Positions 24,012 to 35,824 are shown, counted from the stretch's first letter. The stretch: 64,000 bases of DNA from Cokeromyces recurvatus (GCF_025118155.1 NW_026251420.1:1-64000); one strand, 5' to 3'. The notes: generated from the letters alone by a model not told the origin. Program-made: numbers and translations.

Positions 24012-26165
24012 TCAGTCACACGGGGATGGTTCATCGATGGTTGCGTCTTTACGCTTGAATTGGCTCGGACGCTGATTATTGTTTTTCGAAGCAAATAAAA
24101 ACATGTCCAAGATGTTGTGAGCTGCCATAATGTCGCAATTCGATACAATATTACAAATATTTTGTTGACACTGTAATATTGTGTGTACTCTTCGCTTTGA
24201 TTTTTTGGTCACCACATTCTCGACTTTTCTGATCTTGTACTTGTTGCAGATTTAGCTGGTGAGTTATTCATCAACCACTACTACTTCTAACTGCTGTCTG
24301 CAATACCTCTTCAGCGCTTTTGTAATAGTTCTGACTGGCGACGACCTGTTGCCTCGTGAACTAGTATTAAACACACCATCGCCCAAAGCAATGATCGTTT
24401 TTATTGGCCTTTCTTTATGATCGGTCGGGGTAGGTGGATAGAATTTGCTTACATTATCAATAGCTGACTTTACACCAGTAGATGACTTCTGATGATATTT
24501 GCTGCTGTTATAGACGAACCTCTCGCAAATCTCATGCACACCTTTTTGTTTCTTCATGTAATATTGGAATTTCAGTTTGGACTTCCTATAAAGTTTCTCT
24601 TTTGTAAGTGAACAAGTAAACACTTACCAATTATTCTCGTTATAATACTTTTTAATATCGTCATATAAGGCAAGTCTTTCTTTGCATGCTTTAATAAAAT
24701 CCTTGATAATCGATGTCTTCAATGAGCTCAGGTTTGATATTTTCGAGTATTCAGCCATGTGTTGCTTCTGATGCTGATTTTGTATAAACGTTGCATCATT
24801 ATAACCACATAAATGATAATATTCGTCTAAGCTGGTTGTCCTTTGCCTCCCAGGTGTATCTACGGCGGTGAAGATTGTATTGACACCAGGGTCTACTCTC
24901 CAGACAATACAGCCGTTTTCAATATCTTCAAGAAAGTCGGCTGGCTGTTTTTCTATGGAAACTTCTTTTTTTTTTCTTTACCGCTTGAGAAAAAAGAAAA
25001 GAAATAGAATACTCATCAGTAAGCACGACTTTTCTATATATTAATTAATTAATTAATCAAATTAAACCAAACCGATACTTTTATATTTCAATACAACTGA
25101 AGAATTGACTTGCTTGAACTGCTTTTTTCCTTGTGAAAGATTCTTTTCGAGAGCGAAATCCCAGTTTGGAAAAGTCAAAAAGCTTATAGTAGAAACCTAA
25201 TAGATCCGGTTCTATTTTAGTACTTTTTGGGTAATTTTCAATATTAGATTCTTTCACTAGTCGCCAAAAAGCTGTGGCATCTATTTGGACTAACTTTGTT
25301 TTAAATGAATAGATCGGTAATAGAGTGAAAACCCGATAGCCACGTTTATTTGTAAATTTTTCACACGTGAATGTTTCATCAGCAATTCTTGACTTGACAC
25401 TTGTGACAAGCGTTTCCAGAGCAGGTAAATGAAGCTTGGCTTTGGATAATTTCCGCCCAAGGATGAGTGGAACATTTGAATTAATGCTTTGGAGAACTTG
25501 TTCCTGCAAAGATTTGAAGCTTCGTCTATTGAGTATTGAAGTAAACGTTAGTTCTTTTAACCTCCTATTAATGTATAACTTGGAGGCAACGGTGACTAAT
25601 TTTTCTTCCATAATGTACATCTTTTTCACTTATTTTTTGCTGAAGGTAAAAAAAAGTCATTTAAAGAATTGATGTGGTTGAGAGTACAGATCTTTCGAGT
25701 TACAGCTTAATGCTTGATAGCTAGATCATAATGACTCCATCTTTTGTACAATCTCTTTAAAATGTTGATTTTTTTTTCGACAGATGACGGCCACACGTAT
25801 TCCTGCTTCAGCTTTAGCGAATAGATATAGTTAGCTAGAGATTTTCTTTCGCTAACAGATAAGCCCTTACAAAAGAAAATGTAGAGCCTTTATCGGACAA
25901 AGATTCCATAAAGAAGCGAATTGTTCTCCTTTCGTGGTTCTCACATACGTGGTTGCGTATGAGCACATTGTATTGTTTACATACAATGGGTAAAAGAGAA
26001 GAACATCCAACACTCTTGAGGGATTGTAGCATTGTGTCATTAATTTCACATTCATTGCATAATATAACTGGGAGGCTATTTGCCCTTACCAGTGACGACG
26101 GTAAAGATGGAGTAGATATCATTCTGACTCATAATCGGAACTTCTTCACCCTTCGTTAAGAGCTT

Positions 26166-26205
<40 letters not shown>

Positions 26206-26516
26206 TAGTTGATAAACAACGATTCTACCCACATCACTTTTGTTGTGTGTGCCGTGATGAGAGATATTTGATCAATAAGCTTAGCGTTTCTACAGATATT
26301 TTTCAAGAAGCATTTGATCACGAAGATCTCTTTTTCCTCATCTGGACCGTGCGTTGGTTCTTTTTGCTTTTTTAGGGGGTATTCATTGCTGTTTACTCTT
26401 ATATGGGTGGCTGAGCCGCATTTACACTGTTTTACTTTATGTTTTACTGTATCCGTTTCTTCCACTGTATTGCTTGCTGTTTCCATTCTAAAGTTGATCA
26501 AGGCACTCTTTTTTTC

Positions 26517-26587
<71 letters not shown>

Positions 26588-26850
26588 TATCATCTTTGAA
26601 ATATGAGATAAATCACTATAAGAAGAATTTGTAGAAGCAAGTGGCGTAAAAGCAAGTGAATTTGAAGCATGTGAAGTTGCAACAAATGCCGTCAAAGTAG
26701 GTGTATCATAATCCACATCTTAAAAAAAAAAGTAAGGCACATACTCTCTCGCTATGTATGTTTTTGATACTTACTCGTTAAAGTCTTTTTTCCTTTTGAT
26801 ATCGTTAGATCGTCAATTGGATTATTTTCACGCTTTCGCTTTATTATATA
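24012..26850 (-). pseudogene. Fanzor (eukaryotic TnpB-like RuvC nuclease), decayed
   Basis: Exon pieces run along the minus strand. The N-terminal exon has basic KRKRENNPIDD (about 26830) and splices at 26774/26719 to YDTPTLTAFVATSH. Next come a zinc-knuckle-like CKCGSATH, a helical region (CKQYNVLIRNHVCENHERR), a strand block (VFTLLPIYSFKTKLVQID) and VVLTDEYSISFLF. RuvC-I follows at VWRVDPGVNTIFTAV (Asp codon 24891-24893) with TSLDEYYHLCGYN, then a clean 42-nt intron (24627-24586). Further on are IALGDGVF and the RuvC-II/zinc junction VVVVDE. RuvC-III is CDIMAAHNI (Asp codon 24132-24134). Damage: TAA at 24264-24266 and 24252-24254 within the DE-x-x-TS segment, Cys to Tyr in the CxxC, NCD instead of NRD, a frameshift in the A run near 24970, another near 25835, and long homopolymers at 26167-26203 and 26519-26586. 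It is Fanzor1-like by architecture. The exact start is unresolved. Confidence 0.85.
26519..26586. repeat. 68-nt poly-T run inside the Fanzor gene
   Basis: This is the longest homopolymer in the window. Read on the minus strand it is A68 within the N-terminal coding part and breaks the frame unless it lies in an intron. Confidence 0.9.
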
Positions 26851-26959
26851 CTATAGAATCTTGAAGAAAAAAGAAATGTTGTTAAAGTGTTTGAAGAAGT
26901 TTTTTTATTTTATCCGAAAAAAGGTAAGCAAATCATCTGAAAAGTAATTATAATTCGTT

Positions 26960-27004
<45 letters not shown>

Positions 27005-27006
<2 letters not shown>

Positions 27007-27037
27007 AACGTCGTCAGAATTCAAAGTGTAAGAACTG
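27005..27037. repeat. Right TIR of the Fanzor element
   Basis: This is the inverted partner of 23770-23802. A 44-nt A run at 26961-27004 separates this outer part from the inner part of the repeat. Confidence 0.85.
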
Positions 27038-27083
27038 TTAAAGAATTGCGCCCCTGCTCGACTACTGAATATCCTGAAAAATC

Positions 27084-27760
27084 ATGACTCTTCGTGTTAT
27101 TAATCGGTTACACCATAGAGATCCGCCCCCTGCACCCACTTATACATCAGTAACGAAGCGAGACATCCCGCTATCCAGGCGACCTATTACTCGCACGTCC
27201 CTCATGAATCCTTCAGCCAAAGTAATTGTAAATGACGACGTTAAAGTTATTTCGACTCAACTATGGAGACATACACTCGCACCAAGCGCTTACTTCTTTG
27301 ATACCTCTGAAGTTCCTGACCTGACAGATGTCCAACATTTTGCAACGATTTTTAAATCGTATCCACCTTCTCAATTTTTTCGGTATCAAAGCCTTTGTCA
27401 GTAAAACAACGGGCCGATATATTGAAGTTAATCCCAGACCTAAAATTATGGACCATTTTGCTTGCTTCCCAAGGTGTATTCTACGAAACTAATAAAATTC
27501 GTCTTCTACCTTGCAAAGCAGTTGAGGGCAAGGGGGAAGTCATCCAATTGAATTTCTCTGATATTCCGTTCCTTCTTGAAAGTGAAATTCTAGAAGGACT
27601 CACATATGCCGTATCTAAATTTGGTACAATTTTCGATGTGGGAGTTAAAAAAAAGACTCTACCTGGAATGTGTTCATGGGTGCAGGATACGCTGTTATCC
27701 AACAAAACCCTGAGGAAAACTACCCTCCTTTGTCCCACACTGTGATATTTCTTTTAAAAT
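27084..27760 (+). pseudogene. LINE ORF1 (gag-like) relic
   Basis: Starting at ATG 27084, three frames must be joined to keep similarity to the gag-like ORF1 of Mucoromycota LINEs: MTLRVINRLHHRD to YPPSQFF, then GIKAFVSKTTGRYIEVNPRP, then SQGVFYETNKIRLLPCK with SDIPFLLESEILEGLTYAV and FGTIFDVGV, then GAGYAVIQQNPEENYPPLSH. The shifts fall near T and A runs (about 27377, 27440 and 27648). The C-terminal CCHC knuckles expected after this part are missing, because sequence similar to a mariner 5' region begins at about 27766. Recognition comes from pattern memory of such proteins. Confidence 0.65.
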
Positions 27761-27765
27761 ATCAA

Positions 27766-28098
27766 ATAAAAAAAAATATATATTATAATAAAAAGACAAA
27801 AAAACGTCAACAAGACTGAACAATAGCTCTAAAGTTAATCACTTTATTTATGAATTTAAATTGATGAGGTATTTATAAGAATTGTTAAAGAGGTCTGATA
27901 TAAGATGCGATTCAGAAAAGTGCTAGTTATGACTTAATAAGATATGTTAAAGATAATGAAGTGTTAGAGGTTTTAATATTATTTGATAAAGTGGATCAAG
28001 AGAGTTTCAAGAGAATATAGATAGAGTTCCTTGAATAAATTTATGGTCTGCTTATTTAATCAAGAAACATGACGTTATAAATCAGCTCATGATATTGT
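27766..28098 (-). mobile_element. 5' fragment of a Tc1/mariner element
   Basis: Reverse-complemented, this stretch matches the untranslated leader of the Tc1 element at about 3801-4130 with roughly 80 percent identity. Shared blocks include GTCATGTTTCTTGATTAAA, CTCTCTTGATCC, CTAACACTTCATT and CCTCTTTAACAATTCTTAT. No TIR and no transposase accompany it, so it is a truncated relic of a sister copy. Confidence 0.8.
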
Positions 28099-28110
28099 AC
28101 CCTTCCTGGT

Positions 28111-28778
28111 TGGAACTACGCTTTTCTAAAGGGTCATTAAACTTATGTTGAAGTGAACAATGTATTTCATGTTGAAATTTGAAATTATATTTGTGAATAA
28201 ATATATGCTAGGATAGGGTAAAGTGATATTTGTGATTCACGCTATAGCATTATGGTTTGGTAAGATGAAATGTGAAGAAGAATGAAACAAGTGGTATAGG
28301 CAAAAAATAAATCGTGCTGTATAGTTGCTATAATGTAACTTATTTTTGACGCGACTGCGTTTACCAAAAATGAAGTTGTAAAGTTATTTGGGTAAAAACT
28401 ATAATAATTCGGTCTGGTTATAATTTGAAGAATTGTATGGTCCCTTAAGAGTATATTGATAAGCTTAACTGTATAAGGACTATAAAAGAATAGTCAAGTA
28501 CCAATTCTATAGAATTTTGAGAACTATAGATAAATTATTTTTTCTTAATGGTATTCCTTTTTTTTTAGTAACAATATTAATCACTAAATCCATCTATTAT
28601 ATAATATGTTTGTTTATATATTTATAACTTTATTAATAGGAAAAATAATACACTAAAATACCTTTATAAGGAAACTTAATCTTTTTAAGAGCCTTATAGA
28701 AATTAGGCAATCGTTCAAAGCAGAAGTATTTTACCAAGAGACTGCTTATATATAATAACAAAAGTCACATTCATTTTG

Positions 28779-28825
<47 letters not shown>

Positions 28826-28890
28826 TTATTATTATTATTATTAGAGAAAAAGGTTTTGATCCTGTAAAATCGATCAACCTTTTCAACATT
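28111..28890. other. Intergenic region upstream of REX1
   Basis: No gene was recognised. A run of about 45 T (28780-28824) precedes the REX1 start. Confidence 0.45.
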
Positions 28891-31031
28891 ATGAAATTTA
28901 CACCTAACATTGATAAATTTGCCGTTCTTCATGATGCATCCAAAAAGATACATGTTACTTTTGAAGATGATCCTGTAACTGACAATTCATCTAAAAAGCG
29001 ATCTCATTCCGATAATGACAAAGATAGCAAAAAGAAGGTAAAAAAATCAATAGACAAAAAGGAAGAAAAGAAAAAGAAAGTAGAAAAAAAAGATGCAGTT
29101 CCCATTACAGCACCAACCACACAAGAACAAAGACAACAACACAAGTCAGCAGTTCCCATTTCGGTGCCCTCTACTCATAATACGACATCCTCTAAAAAAA
29201 AAAAATTTAAAGTAAATAAAAAACCACTTACTCAAGAAGAGATTCTCGCTAAAGTTGCAGCTATTCGTAAAAAGAAACAACTCAAACGTCAAGCGAAGGT
29301 GAAGATCAATGGTGAACTCGTTGCAAAACCCACTTTCCGTATTTTACCTGAAGGCTTGAAAACGATGATCTCTACAAAGCAACTTGGTGAATTTATTTTA
29401 TATGCACTTTCAGAGACAACACCTTTAACATGGTGCAGTATTATTCATAAGGCTAAAGTCAATCATGTCGTCATGGTCTATGCTCAAGGCCTTAATTGTA
29501 CTGATTTTGGTGTCTCTGAAGAGACCTCCACTGGCTATGTTGATTTAAATAGTCTCAAGTCTGAAGAATGGATTGGTAAGGCTGCCATGCCCTTCTTGAC
29601 AAGTCGAAGTCAGTATATGATTCTGAATCAAATCTCAGGTCATAACGGTCGTTTTAATTCTCCAGTTGCCGATATCTTACAATGTAATATGTCCTATTCT
29701 AAACGTGAACGTCTGGCAGCTGAAAAATCGGAAAAGATACGTCGCTTTCACAACAATATGAGAGAGTTTTATGTATTGACATTGGAGGAAATGAAGAGAG
29801 CTGATTATCCAATCCCACCATTTTTAGATGCTAACGTGACCTTACCAGAAGGTTGGAAGGAGACTCACCCAGCTATCGATACCACCGCACCCGCTAAACA
29901 AAAACGTCTTGTAGCAGTCGATTGTGAAATGGTTTTAACTGAAATGGGGAGCACATTAGCACGTATTACTTTGATTGATGAGGATGGCTCGGTTTTATTG
30001 GATGAGTTGGTCAAACCAGATGCCCCTGTTATCGATTACTTGACTCAGTATTCAGGTATTACACCAGCTGCTATGTCTGAAGCTACCTGTTCTTTGCGTC
30101 GAGCTCAAAAGCATGTTCGTAAAATTGTCAACCATGATACCATTCTAGTTGGACACGGTCTAGAAAACGATTTAAAGGCAATGAAATTAGCCCATCCTTA
30201 TTGTGTCGATACCTCTCTTCTTTATGACCATCATCGTGGCCCTCCCTATAAACCTTCTCTCAAGTTCTTGACTCGCACCTACCTTAAACGAACGATTCAA
30301 CATGGTGGTAAAGGTCACGATTCAGCAGAAGATGCTCGTGCGACTATGGACTTATTTAAACTTAAATTGGCCAATAAACCTAGTTTTGGGAAATTCAAAA
30401 AGACAGAACTCATCTTTGATCGATTGCAAGCCTTCAGACCCCCTAGAACGTCAGCTATTTTGGAAAGTAGTACGAGTGAACATCGATCCTTTGGATCGAC
30501 CGAGGCAGGTGAATATTATCGCGTAGATACAGATGAGGAATTGGTCGACTTGACTTTATCCAAGTTACCCACCACTCACTTTTTATTTACACGATGGCAG
30601 GCAGCCGATACCGTTCAATGTGAAAAGGAGGAAGGTCCTGATGTTGTTGTACCTAGTGCGGCTACTGCTGTCTCAAAGGACCGTGCAGTTCAATTACAAA
30701 CGTTGGATGATTATTTACGTCGTCTTTATGAAGGACTTCCTGAGAATTCCTTTCTAGTCGTTTCAGGTGGTGTTCGTGATGTTCCCGAATATAAAAAGTA
30801 AAGACCATAGGATAGGCAAAAAAAAAAAAAAAAAAAAAAAATAGTATTTACTAACACTTTGTATATAGATTATATGAAAGATATAGACAGTATCAAGAAA
30901 AATATGGAAATAAAAAACATGATTCAATACCTGTAGAAGAACAATGGATAAAAGAAGATTATACATTATTATGTAAATATGCCTCTAAAGCAAGAATGAG
31001 TACATCCTTTGTTATATTTAAATCCATTAGT
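28891..31031 (+). CDS. REX1: RNA exonuclease, REX1/Rnh70-like (DEDDh)
   Basis: Two exons (28891-30797, 30869-31031), 689 residues. The N-terminus is Lys-rich with a likely nuclear signal (KKRSHSDND, KKVKKSIDKKEEKKKK). The exonuclease domain at about residues 335-505 has Exo I VAVDCEMVLTE, Exo II VGHGLENDLKAMKL and Exo III GHDSAEDARATMDL, the DEDDh set. Motifs upstream (LGEFILYALSETTPLTWCSI) match the REX1/REXO5 group, which trims 3' ends of 5S rRNA, tRNAs and other stable RNAs. The second exon adds LYERYRQYQEKYG. Context gives nothing further; it is convergent with the kinase gene, 214 bp apart. Confidence 0.9.
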
Positions 31032-31245
31032 TAAAATATATATGTGTATATGTATAAAAATATAATCTATACAACGTAAATAATAATAATAATAATAAAA
31101 AAAAAAGTAGAGGGAGGAGGGAATATGAAATAATAATTGAGTTTTTTTTTTTTTTTTTTTTTTTTTTCTTTGCTATCTAATATGTATATGTATGTATGTA
31201 TGTATATATGTATGTATGTATATTTGTATGCGTATGTAATAAACT

Positions 31246-32019
31246 TTATTCTTCTTCTTCTTCTTCTTCTTCTTCAATAATTGTCTTTGTTGGTTGTGAA
31301 TAAATACTTAGTCTTGATCTTGGTATAAAATCAAAACGTGAGGATCGATGTCGACCGTGATGAAATGAAGGAGAAGTGGGCGTAGATGGAAGCTCCTGTT
31401 TTAAAAAAAAAAATAGATAGATAGATATATTTATGAATTAGTAGCTTTAAAAATAAAAATAAAAATAAAACTTACAGTGACTGTAGTAGCCTCCTCTATT
31501 GGCTCAGTTAAAGGTATCACCTCTGGTTGAGCAATAGGCTCTTGTAACTGCTCATTTACTAATAATAATGCAGGCGGTGAAGGCGGAGGTGTTAGTTGTT
31601 GTTGCTGTTGTCGTTGTTGTTGTTGTTGTTGTTGATAATAAATCGAATACCGCTTTGAACATATATCTACTTCCTCTATAGGCTGTGACTTTGAGTTGGT
31701 TAAGATGGATAGCGTATCTGCTGTAGTTGAAAAACTTGTCAGCGCAGCTGTGGGTGGTATTGGTATAACGCTAGGAAATGAAGGTGGTGGTAATATTGTA
31801 ACTGGGTTTCTTTCTATTGTTGGTGTATGCTCTGCTGTTGTGCCGTTATAGGTGAGTTGATCAAGCTCATTTATAGGTGGTTTACTTAATTGCATCGCAC
31901 GTCGTCTATGTTTTTGATGGGTTGAGCCTGTACGATATATAGGGGGTGACATAACATCTATAGATGGAGAAGAATGAAGGGGACTTTGAGAGGTGTGGTT
32001 TGTTGTATTACTACTACTA

Positions 32020-32060
<41 letters not shown>

Positions 32061-33716
32061 AAACCAGGATTTGACAGATGTGAACCATCCTGACTGCTTT
32101 TCTGCTGGTGGCGTAGTAGAACCAAATCCAACAGTTTGAATAGGTCGATTGATAGGGGTCGGTTTAGGATAGGGTTTAATTTCTTCATCGCCAGTCTGAA
32201 CTCCTTGATCAACACCTTCTTTATGATGGGTTTCGATAGCAGATGCAAAGACATCAGAGACAGTGCCAACGTCCGAGAAATGGGATATGTTTTCTAAAAG
32301 GAGATGCCACAATGTACTTGAAGTATCGCATTGCCCGGTTTGCATTTTGATAAGTGCATCTCGATCAAATCCAGCTGCCGTCAAAGCAGCAAACAAACGT
32401 TGTTCTGTTTCTGACATTGTATTACTATATGCTCGACCCAATGAGGTTGGTAACGAAGATCTAAAGGAAGTAGGAGTGATAGCAGGGCGTTGACGTGGTG
32501 TTGGAGCGGAAAAACGAGATGATTTTTTTTGGATACCTAAGCTAGATCTTACTTGAGGTGAAAACAATTTGAAATCAGGTGATAACTGTTGAGAAAAATA
32601 ATCAACATCAACATCATCATCATTATATTCCATATGCTGACTAAATATATCATGACCCGTTGTAGATGGTGTTAAACAAGATTCTTCTTCATCACTACTA
32701 TCATGATTCGTTGTTGTCCAGGGATGTTCGATAATTGCGTCTATTGACAGTCGATCTACAGGATTAAAAATTAATATATGCTGAATTAAATCACGTAAAT
32801 CTGCAGGAAAATAAAATGGTATTTCGTAATCCACTTGAACAATCTTCCTCTGTGTCATCACTTCAGAATTATCGTCAAAAGGATATTCACCTGCGATAAG
32901 GGTATAAAGAATGACACCAAGAGACCAGATATCGGTTTCTAGATAAAATAGATATTTATAAGATTTATTATTTATATTATGAGTATACCATGCTTTTACC
33001 TGGACCCGTATATTTATTACGTAAGATAATCTCTATACAAGATTTTTCAATATGAATCTATAAATGTATCTATAATATATATGAATATATATATATATAT
33101 ACCTGGTGCAGAATAACTAAGGCTACCACAAAATGTTTCTAAATATTGATTTTTTTGTGCAAAACGAGCGAATCCAAAATCACAAATCTTAATATTATCA
33201 TCAGCATCTAATAATATATTTTCCAATTTTAAATCTCTAATAATGTCGAATATATAAATATATACATATATATACTATGTTAGTCAGGTATAAGTAACAA
33301 CTTTATAGCTTACCTATGAACAATGCCATGTTGATGACAATATTTAATAGCACCTGTCAATTGACGAAACCAACGATTAACTCTAATTTCAGAGCATCGA
33401 CCCGATTCTGTCAATGCATCCAACAGATCACCATTAGGACAATATTCTGATATAATATGAATACTTGTTTCGGTCGTAATCATTTCGTAAAGCATAACAA
33501 TATTAGGATGTTTAAGTTGTCGATGATGATGTATTTCTCGAGCCATCATAGGTGCATGCTCTTTACTGATCTTTTTTATAGCTACATGCTTTCCTGTTAA
33601 CTTGTGTGTACCCTTTTTCACTTTACCAAATGTGCCCTAATATATAAATGTAAAAAAGAAACAGCCGATTTTTATTAGTACTAATTTTTTTTGGGGGGAG
33701 AGAGAGAGGTGAGAGG

Positions 33717-33763
<47 letters not shown>

Positions 33764-33984
33764 AGAAACCTACTTGTCCAATTGTTTTTCCAATTGTGTA
33801 GCAACCAACTGAGGTCATTTCGTGAGAGGTTAGCTCCTTCACTAACTCATTATAATCCGAAGCTAACTTTCTCAAAAAAAAAAATTAAATTATAATATTT
33901 TGCATGCAGAAATGCTTATTTTACCTTAGCTTGCAAATTATGTGTTACCGAATTTCTTGATGAGTTTATATTACTGCTTAACAT
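31246..33984 (-). CDS. Ser/Thr protein kinase, CAMKL family, KIN4-like
   Basis: Start [15 protein letters not shown] at 33984; at least seven exons. Kinase motifs in order: [18 protein letters not shown] (G-loop), HVAIKKISK (Lys), [32 protein letters not shown] (catalytic loop), [10 protein letters not shown] (DFG), [33 protein letters not shown] and HPWTT. After the kinase comes a long Ser/Thr-rich tail with an 18-Ser run, a Gln tract and a terminal nine-Glu run reached through an intron (acceptor about 31397). The HHH-containing helix C and KYTGP loop suggest the Kin4/Ppk-type branch that monitors cell-cycle exit in yeasts, which is inference. A 44-nt A run (33718-33761) lies in an intron. 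Confidence 0.85.
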
Positions 33985-34323
33985 GATAAGAAAAGGAATG
34001 GGATAATAGTAATAATAATAAAAAAACTAGGTTTTTATTATGATAATTAGAATGTATAATAGGGCGATTTTTTTTCTAATAAAAAGAAAGAAAAAAAAAG
34101 AGAGAAAAGAGGAAGAATTAAAGGTTAATGTTATAACATGAAAGGAGAGTGATGGAGTTTAATTCAACCTTAATTGTTAAAAGAAATGTAAAAAGAAATA
34201 AAAAAATAAAAAATAAAAAAAGTAAAAAGCAAAAAGAAATAAGAAAGGAGAAAGGAGAAAGAAAGAGGAGCTTATAGTAAGCTTTTTATATATAGGAGAA
34301 ATCCATTATTAGTAGTAGCAGAA

Positions 34324-34368
<45 letters not shown>

Positions 34369-34698
34369 GGACAAAAAAATTATGTGTTACTGTTATCTAA
34401 TTAGGGAAAAAACTCACATTTCATAGAAATGACTCCTATTATTTATAATCTTATGGTATATAAGCAATGTTTTGTTATTTACTATAATGCCGTATTTGGC
34501 GTAATAAACGATCACAATGAACCCACATAATACGAAGTCAGAATAATAATAACAATAACAATAGAAGTAGACTGCTTTTTTTTTTATTTTTATTTTTATT
34601 ATTATATGTATACATATTTTTATTATTTGGTATATTCATATTCATATTCATACTTATTTTTATTTTATTTTTATTTTTTTTTTAAGCTTAATTTATAA
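33985..34698. other. Divergent promoter region, kinase / SFT2
   Basis: Purine-rich on the plus strand (34070-34290) with a 42-nt A run near 34325-34366. No gene recognised. Confidence 0.4.
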
Positions 34699-35230
34699 AT
34701 GAAATTTGGGTTCTTTTCTTCTGATTTTAGTGATCAAGGAACTGTAGATGATGGTATGAATGTATTATAAAAATCAAATTATATACTCATTAGGTTTTAT
34801 ATTGTATATATATATATATATAAGGTTCTTGGAAGTTTTGTGGTTTAGATAGATCGCAACGCATGTTTGCATTTGGATTATGGTAACAACAACAAAGTAA
34901 AAGTGTTAATGTCATGCTTAAATTTTATATTAGTTTTGTAGCAGGAGCTCTTTTATCTATTTTGGTAATATAATAGACATGAATAGACAATCCTGTTATT
35001 AAATTCCTTTTAAATAGTCTACACTTATTTTATTAGTGGGTAATGTGGTAGCTTTTGCAGTCATTTATAGTTGTGGTAATATTATTTCTTTATTCAGGTA
35101 ATTTATAAATGTAGAATATATTATGTAATATTAATATTTAAATCATAGTTTAACATTTATTGTTGGTATTCCTAAACAAATCAAGACCATGTTTGCACCA
35201 GGTAAGAAATAGCATAGATAGTACGCGCAC

Positions 35231-35261
<31 letters not shown>

Positions 35262-35562
35262 TACGCATACACATACGCATATACGCCTTTTCTTTTTTAA
35301 CACGGAATAATAAATATAATAAAAGTTCGTTTCTGGGCAACTGTGATTTATATTGTTTTACTTGCCTTGACACTTGCACTTTCTATCTGGGTAAAATCAA
35401 TGTTATCATATAACACAACCCTTTTTTTTAACTTTTTTTTTTTTTCTAGTTGAAAAACTTTGCTTTATCAATTGTTTTGGTTATTATTCAATTTGCTGCA
35501 CTTGTTTGGTATTCGTAAGTTATCATTCATCTTGTATGAGTCCTGCTGTTTATAATTATTGT

Positions 35563-35606
<44 letters not shown>

Positions 35607-35675
35607 GCAAGCTATATTCCTTATGGTAGAGAAATCATTCGTCGCTTCTTTGGAAGTTGCGTGACATCTATTTAA
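34699..35675 (+). CDS. SFT2: SFT2-family vesicle transport membrane protein
   Basis: Eight short exons can be spliced from ATG 34699 to TAA 35673-35675. The protein has four hydrophobic segments: RMFAFGLCFVAGALLSILST, LVGNVVAFAVIYSCGNII, WATVIYIVLLALTLALSIW and FALSIVLVIIQFAALVWYSAS. It ends YIPYGREIIRRFFG. The topology and the tail fit Sft2/SFT2D proteins, which work in retrograde transport to the Golgi. The acceptor of exon 4 must be at 35017 (LILLVGN) to keep frame, not the AG at 35036. The last intron holds a T run of about 40. Only 149 bp separate it from the next gene. Confidence 0.82.
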
Positions 35676-35824
35676 TACTTTCAAATATGTGTGTACAGAT
35701 GTCGTTCTTTCAAAAATAAAAACAAGACAGAGAATTACTATTACATAATTTGAAATAAATTAATGCATTTTATCTAGGTTTTTTTTTTTTTTGTTTTTTT
35801 TTTCTTATTATATTTTAGATAAAT

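Larger units (their letters stand above)
23770..27037 (-). mobile_element. Fanzor-bearing TIR element with TTA target duplication
   Basis: Inverted ends CAGTTTTTACACTTTG (23770-23785 and onward) and, read inward from the other side, CAGTTCTTACACTTTG (27037 downward) match at 29 of 33 positions. Similarity resumes further inside (23804-23841 against about 26913-26952) after a 44-nt A run and a short insert on the right. TTA flanks both sides (23767-23769 and 27038-27040). The 3268-bp interior holds only the minus-strand Fanzor gene; no separate transposase was recognised. The element would therefore be non-autonomous, or mobilised in trans. The 3-bp duplication would suit PIF/Harbinger or CACTA-type integration, but the ends do not settle the superfamily. 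Confidence 0.82.

Noticed and set aside
24264..24623. 119-residue ORF starting in MFTCSLTKEK
   Set aside because: Its first residues translate the 42-nt intron (24627-24586). The true exon starts at 24585.
26516..26716. 66-residue ORF ending in poly-Lys
   Set aside because: The Lys run is the 68-nt A tract. Only its first 44 residues belong to the Fanzor N-terminal exon.
35229..35285. Tandem ACATAC repeats as a CRISPR-like or protein repeat
   Set aside because: A 6-bp microsatellite within an SFT2 intron. No spacers.
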